Of a stretch of 17,639 nucleotides of DNA, positions 15,206-17,639 are shown one piece after another. Every line of letters starts with the position of its first letter. Positions within the stretch are counted from its first letter, which is position 1. The DNA is taken from positions 1 through 17,639 of the forward strand of contig CAZPSA010000020.1 in the NCBI GenBank assembly GCA_964589375.1. The letters run 5' to 3'. The DNA comes from CAG-533 sp964589375 (GTDB taxonomy: Bacteria > Bacillota_I > Bacilli_A > RF39 > UBA660). A program made the translations under genes and the position numbers. The notes below the pieces were generated by a model. The model was not told the origin of the DNA. It saw only the letters and a list, made by a program, of their open reading frames with translations, and searched no databases.

Positions 15206-15484
15206 ATTATCGTATGTAATACATTTATTTTCATTCATTTTTTCTTTAGTTTTTGGGTCATATTGTATTTCTAAATATTCTTTTTCATACAAATCTTTTA
15301 ATGTTATTTTTCCTTCGCAATTATTATCTTCATAACATTTTTTAGCAACCTCTTTAATTTTATTATCTATTACTAAGTATTGTTTTTCATAATGATTGTT
15401 TAGATTTTTTTGGGCCGCAAGGAGAAATACTATAACGACTATGGCACCAATAATATATATATTGATTTTATTGCTGTTTGCCAT
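15182..15484 (-). CDS. Unrecognised 100-aa single-pass membrane protein with four Cys
   Basis: A short N-terminus, one membrane helix (about 8-24) and an outside domain of some 75 residues with Cys50, Cys56, Cys88 and Cys99, spaced so that two disulfides could form. The section ITLKDLYEKEYLE...DPKTKE recalls domains that I associate with pilin-like and surface proteins of gut Bacilli, but I cannot name the family. There is no prepilin cleavage motif. The start overlaps the end of tgt by 17 bp and has no clear ribosome site, so it probably depends on tgt translation. In many bacteria yajC follows tgt; this protein has a similar size and topology, but the Cys pattern and the rest of the sequence do not look like YajC. 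The last codons form part of the terminator. Confidence 0.75.
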   Translation of the reverse strand: MANSNKINIYIIGAIVVIVFLLAAQKNLNNHYEKQYLVIDNKIKEVAKKCYEDNNCEGKITLKDLYEKEYLEIQYDPKTKEKMNENKCITYDNKEINFCS

Positions 15485-16586
15485 AATAATTCTTAATAAA
15501 TTCCTCTCTATATTCTAAAATATTATCATTTTTAATAGCTTCTCTAAGTTCTTTGGTTAAATTTATTAAATAGTAAATGTTATGAATAGATAGTAATCTT
15601 GCTCCAAATGTTTCTTCAGCATTTAATAAATGTTTTACATAACTTTTAGTATAATTTTTACACGTGTAACAATTGCATTCGGAACTAATTGGGGTAAAGT
15701 CTTCTTTATATTTAGCATTTTTTAAGTTAATTTTGCCATATTTAGTTAAAGCATGACCATGACGAGCAAGTCTAGTAGGACTTACACAATCAAATATGTC
15801 TATTCCTCTAATAACGTTTTCAACTAAATCAATCGGATCTCCTACTCCCATTAAGTATCTTACTTTATTTTCTGGTAAATATTTAGTACTCATTTCAACC
15901 ATTTTATACATAGTTGGCTTATCTTCTCCAACACTTGTTCCCCCAACAGAATAACCATCAAAATCCATTTTTACTAGTTCTTCGGCACAGTGTTTTCTCA
16001 GTTCTTCATATTCCCCACCTTGAACAATTCCAAATAAGCTTTGTCTTTCATTGTTGAAAACCGTTTTTCCTCTTTTAGCCCATCTTAGCGTTCTTTCGAC
16101 ACTTTGTTTACAATAATCATATGTTGCTGGATAACCAATACATTCATCAAAACTCATTGCGATATCACTATCTAATTTATTTTGAATTTCAATTGATTTT
16201 TCGGGAGTTAGAAATAATGCATCTCCATTATATTGATTTTTAAATTTTACTCCTTCTTCGGTTATATCTTTTCTTTTGGCTAAGCTAAATACTTGAAAAC
16301 CACCACTATCAGTAAGAATAGGACCATTCCAATTCATAAATTTATGAAGACCGCCGGCATGATCAATAACATCTTCACCAGGTCTAAGCCATAAATGGTA
16401 GGTATTGGCTAAAATTATTCCACAGTCTATATCTTTTAATTCCTCAGGCGAAAGGGTTTTCACCGTAGCTTGAGTTCCAACTGGCATGAACATTGGTGTC
16501 TCATATTCTCCATAATTAGTTTTAATTTTGCCAAGTCTAGCGCCAGTATTTTTTTCTTTTTTTAATAATGTATATTCAATTTTCAT
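15468..16586 (-). CDS. tgt: tRNA-guanine transglycosylase (queuine tRNA-ribosyltransferase)
   Basis: Tgt swaps guanine-34 of GUN-anticodon tRNAs (Asp, Asn, His, Tyr) for preQ1 on the way to queuosine. The 372-aa length is normal. Landmarks: PVGTQATVK (35-43), ANTYHLWLRPG (60-70), LTDSGGFQVFSL with the catalytic Asp93 (91-102), the preQ1-pocket stretch GIVQGG (186-191), RYLMGVGDP (243-251), GIDIFDCVSPTR (261-272) with the nucleophilic Asp (263 or 266), and a zinc site of Cys304, Cys306, Cys309 and His335. GGGA lies 8 nt before the ATG. The usual neighbours queA and ruvB are not seen on the upstream side, where a surface-protein gene ends. The 100-aa membrane protein is cotranslated downstream. 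Confidence 0.97.
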   Translation of the reverse strand: MKIEYTLLKKEKNTGARLGKIKTNYGEYETPMFMPVGTQATVKTLSPEELKDIDCGIILANTYHLWLRPGEDVIDHAGGLHKFMNWNGPILTDSGGFQVFSLAKRKDITEEGVKFKNQYNGDALFLTPEKSIEIQNKLDSDIAMSFDECIGYPATYDYCKQSVERTLRWAKRGKTVFNNERQSLFGIVQGGEYEELRKHCAEELVKMDFDGYSVGGTSVGEDKPTMYKMVEMSTKYLPENKVRYLMGVGDPIDLVENVIRGIDIFDCVSPTRLARHGHALTKYGKINLKNAKYKEDFTPISSECNCYTCKNYTKSYVKHLLNAEETFGARLLSIHNIYYLINLTKELREAIKNDNILEYREEFIKNYYGKQQ

Positions 16587-16608
16587 CTTATCAATCCCTT
16601 GTGATTAG

Positions 16609-16614
16609 ATTATA
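16609..16614 (-). promoter_or_regulatory. Candidate -10 box of tgt
   Basis: TATAAT on the minus strand lies 22 nt before the tgt ATG, leaving a leader of about 15 nt with GGGA. The -35 region is poor. The terminator just upstream makes a local promoter necessary. Confidence 0.45.
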
Positions 16615-16637
16615 TAATAAATGTTGTTAAAATAAAA

Positions 16638-16670
16638 GTAAAAAAGTTAAGGTGATAAACCATTAACTTT
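16638..16670 (-). terminator. Terminator of the surface-protein gene, containing its stop codon
   Basis: AAAGTTAA (16643-16650) and TTAACTTT (16663-16670) form an 8-bp stem, extended by a GGT/ACC pair after a one-base bulge. On the minus strand it runs into TTTACTTTTATTTT. The TAA stop (16663-16665) lies within the upstream arm. Confidence 0.75.
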
Positions 16671-17639
16671 GAGAAATTTTATAGGGATTTAAAGATGTCC
16701 CGGCTCCAGATGATATTTGTATTGTGGATATTAATGATACCAGTGGTCTTAAATAGAAAGAACTGTTAGTCATTTTACCATTTAAACCACCTTGAGCTTC
16801 AACATTAAAAGCATATATGTTACCAGCAGTTTGACTAGATGCATAATTAGCTGGAGTCATTGTCCACCAAGAAGAAGTTGCATTAGGATATAAATAAAAT
16901 GTTGTATTATAACCGGTATTGTTATAGACATATTTTTTCGCACCGGCAAATATCAATTCATTTGCCGTAATAAGTCCAATCTTATATTCCAAATCGCCGA
17001 CCCCATTTGAACCTCTGAATTTGCCATTTCCATTTAGCAAATCACTAGCAGTAAATTTTGAGGCATTTTTAGGATAACCATCTACATTTAAATCAGGACA
17101 AATTAGACTTACTGCCGAACTAATTGTTTTATCATTACACCAGATGGTATCAGCTAAAATATCATTATACGTTCTAAGCTTTAAATCATACCATGTTTTT
17201 AATTTAGTTAAAATCAAACCATCTATATTATTATCATAAATTGAGGAACCATACATGAGCAAAGTTTGATGAGATACCCAACTATCCGTATTATGGTATT
17301 GTGCTTTCATATTTGAACCATCATATTTGATAAACGCATTAGTTCCGTTTGCAGCTTCATTACAGGGATTTTCTAGATTATTATCATTGCGGTTATACAT
17401 TATTAACTTTATTGCCCCATTTCCCGTTACTCTAACTATTCGCCAGCACATATTTGCAAATACCACATAGTTATTTTGGACATTACCTCTAAAGTAGAAA
17501 GATGTTCCATAATCATCAGCTGTACTTGCTAAGACTGCTTCCGTTGCTGTACTAGGTTGAGAGCCAACAGTGGTTGCCGGTGAACCTAAAATATTATCTC
17601 TTCTAATTGCGGCAAGAAGGGTCCCTTCTTCGGCTTGAT
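16663..17639 (-). CDS. Secreted/surface protein of unknown function, C-terminal part (5' end outside the window)
   Basis: The frame stays open to the window edge; the start lies beyond 17639. A GTG at 17466 is in frame but internal, because the upstream 57 codons read on naturally: EEGTLLAAIRRDN, then a Thr/Ser/Ala-rich linker (about 17530-17590), then DYGTSFYFRGNVQNNYVVFANMCWRIVR. The C-terminal domain has WRIVR near its start, TWYD...IWCND in the middle, then SSWWTMTPANY and SFYLRPLVSL, and ends with GTSLNPYKIS. The order WR(I/V), WW-TP, YxxRP(L/V) recalls DUF6273-type extracellular domains; this is a resemblance by eye, not a proven match. A rich content of Asn, Thr and Ser and few Lys fits an exported protein. 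No anchor is seen at this end. Function unknown. Confidence 0.75.
   Translation of the reverse strand, partial: QAEEGTLLAAIRRDNILGSPATTVGSQPSTATEAVLASTADDYGTSFYFRGNVQNNYVVFANMCWRIVRVTGNGAIKLIMYNRNDNNLENPCNEAANGTNAFIKYDGSNMKAQYHNTDSWVSHQTLLMYGSSIYDNNIDGLILTKLKTWYDLKLRTYNDILADTIWCNDKTISSAVSLICPDLNVDGYPKNASKFTASDLLNGNGKFRGSNGVGDLEYKIGLITANELIFAGAKKYVYNNTGYNTTFYLYPNATSSWWTMTPANYASSQTAGNIYAFNVEAQGGLNGKMTNSSFYLRPLVSLISTIQISSGAGTSLNPYKISQS

Noticed and set aside
15182..15484. Annotation of the 100-aa gene as yajC
   Set aside because: Size, topology and position next to tgt fit, but the four Cys and the outer domain do not resemble YajC.
17464..17466. GTG as the true start of the surface protein
   Set aside because: The frame continues upstream to the window edge with protein-like sequence (linker and conserved YFRG block), so the GTG is an internal valine codon.
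1..17639. Mycoplasma genetic code (TGA as Trp)
   Set aside because: All genes are full length under the standard code and Trp residues in conserved motifs, for example GWERRQ in MutS, are TGG.

Overview
The window is AT-rich, compact, low-GC Firmicutes DNA. FtsW and undecaprenyl-diphosphate synthase indicate a walled cell. The neighbourhoods (uppS-cdsA-rseP, a YlbL/YlbJ pair, tgt) are Bacilli-like. My best guess is an uncultured gut-type Bacilli lineage (RF39/Erysipelotrichales-like), but the sequence alone does not fix the taxon. Every complete gene ends in TAA except cdsA (TAG), none ends in TGA, and tryptophan is read from TGG, so genetic code 11 fits and Mollicutes code 4 does not. Apart from the IS remnant and a ylbJ-like gene, everything is on the minus strand.

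Layout. 36-930: an internally deleted IS1182-family element with matching terminal inverted repeats and a dead transposase. 966-3497: mutS, with a terminator that contains its stop codon. 3608-5735: a two-gene unit of a YlbL/SepM-type PDZ-Lon membrane protease and an unrecognised 362-aa protein. 5767-6633: a divergent ylbJ-like membrane protein whose 3' end overlaps a convergent prepilin-like gene. 6605-8364: ftsW plus the prepilin-like gene, coupled by TAATG; their likely terminator lies antisense inside ylbJ. 8365-8598: an intergenic gap with two candidate terminators and a stray copy of the IS left end. 8599-11138: uppS-cdsA-rseP, with the usual dxr absent. 11229-15105: a heterodimeric ABC exporter under a perfect consensus promoter that overlaps a palindromic candidate operator. 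15182-16586: tgt and a 100-aa Cys-rich membrane protein. 16663-17639: the C-terminal part of a secreted or surface protein that runs off the window.

Functional themes: envelope building (UppS makes the lipid carrier, CdsA phospholipid precursor, RseP intramembrane proteolysis, FtsW septal glycan polymerisation), export (ABC pair), genome upkeep (MutS; the YlbL family includes a DNA-damage-checkpoint recovery protease in B. subtilis) and tRNA modification (Tgt). Genes are packed very tightly: start-stop overlaps, terminators at or over stop codons, and promoters only 0-17 nt from start codons.

I see no clear novel multi-gene system. The best leads are the operator-covered promoter of the ABC pair, the unknown partner of the YlbL-like protease, the IS-end fragment that appears to serve as an rseP terminator, and the systematic overlap of terminators with stop codons.
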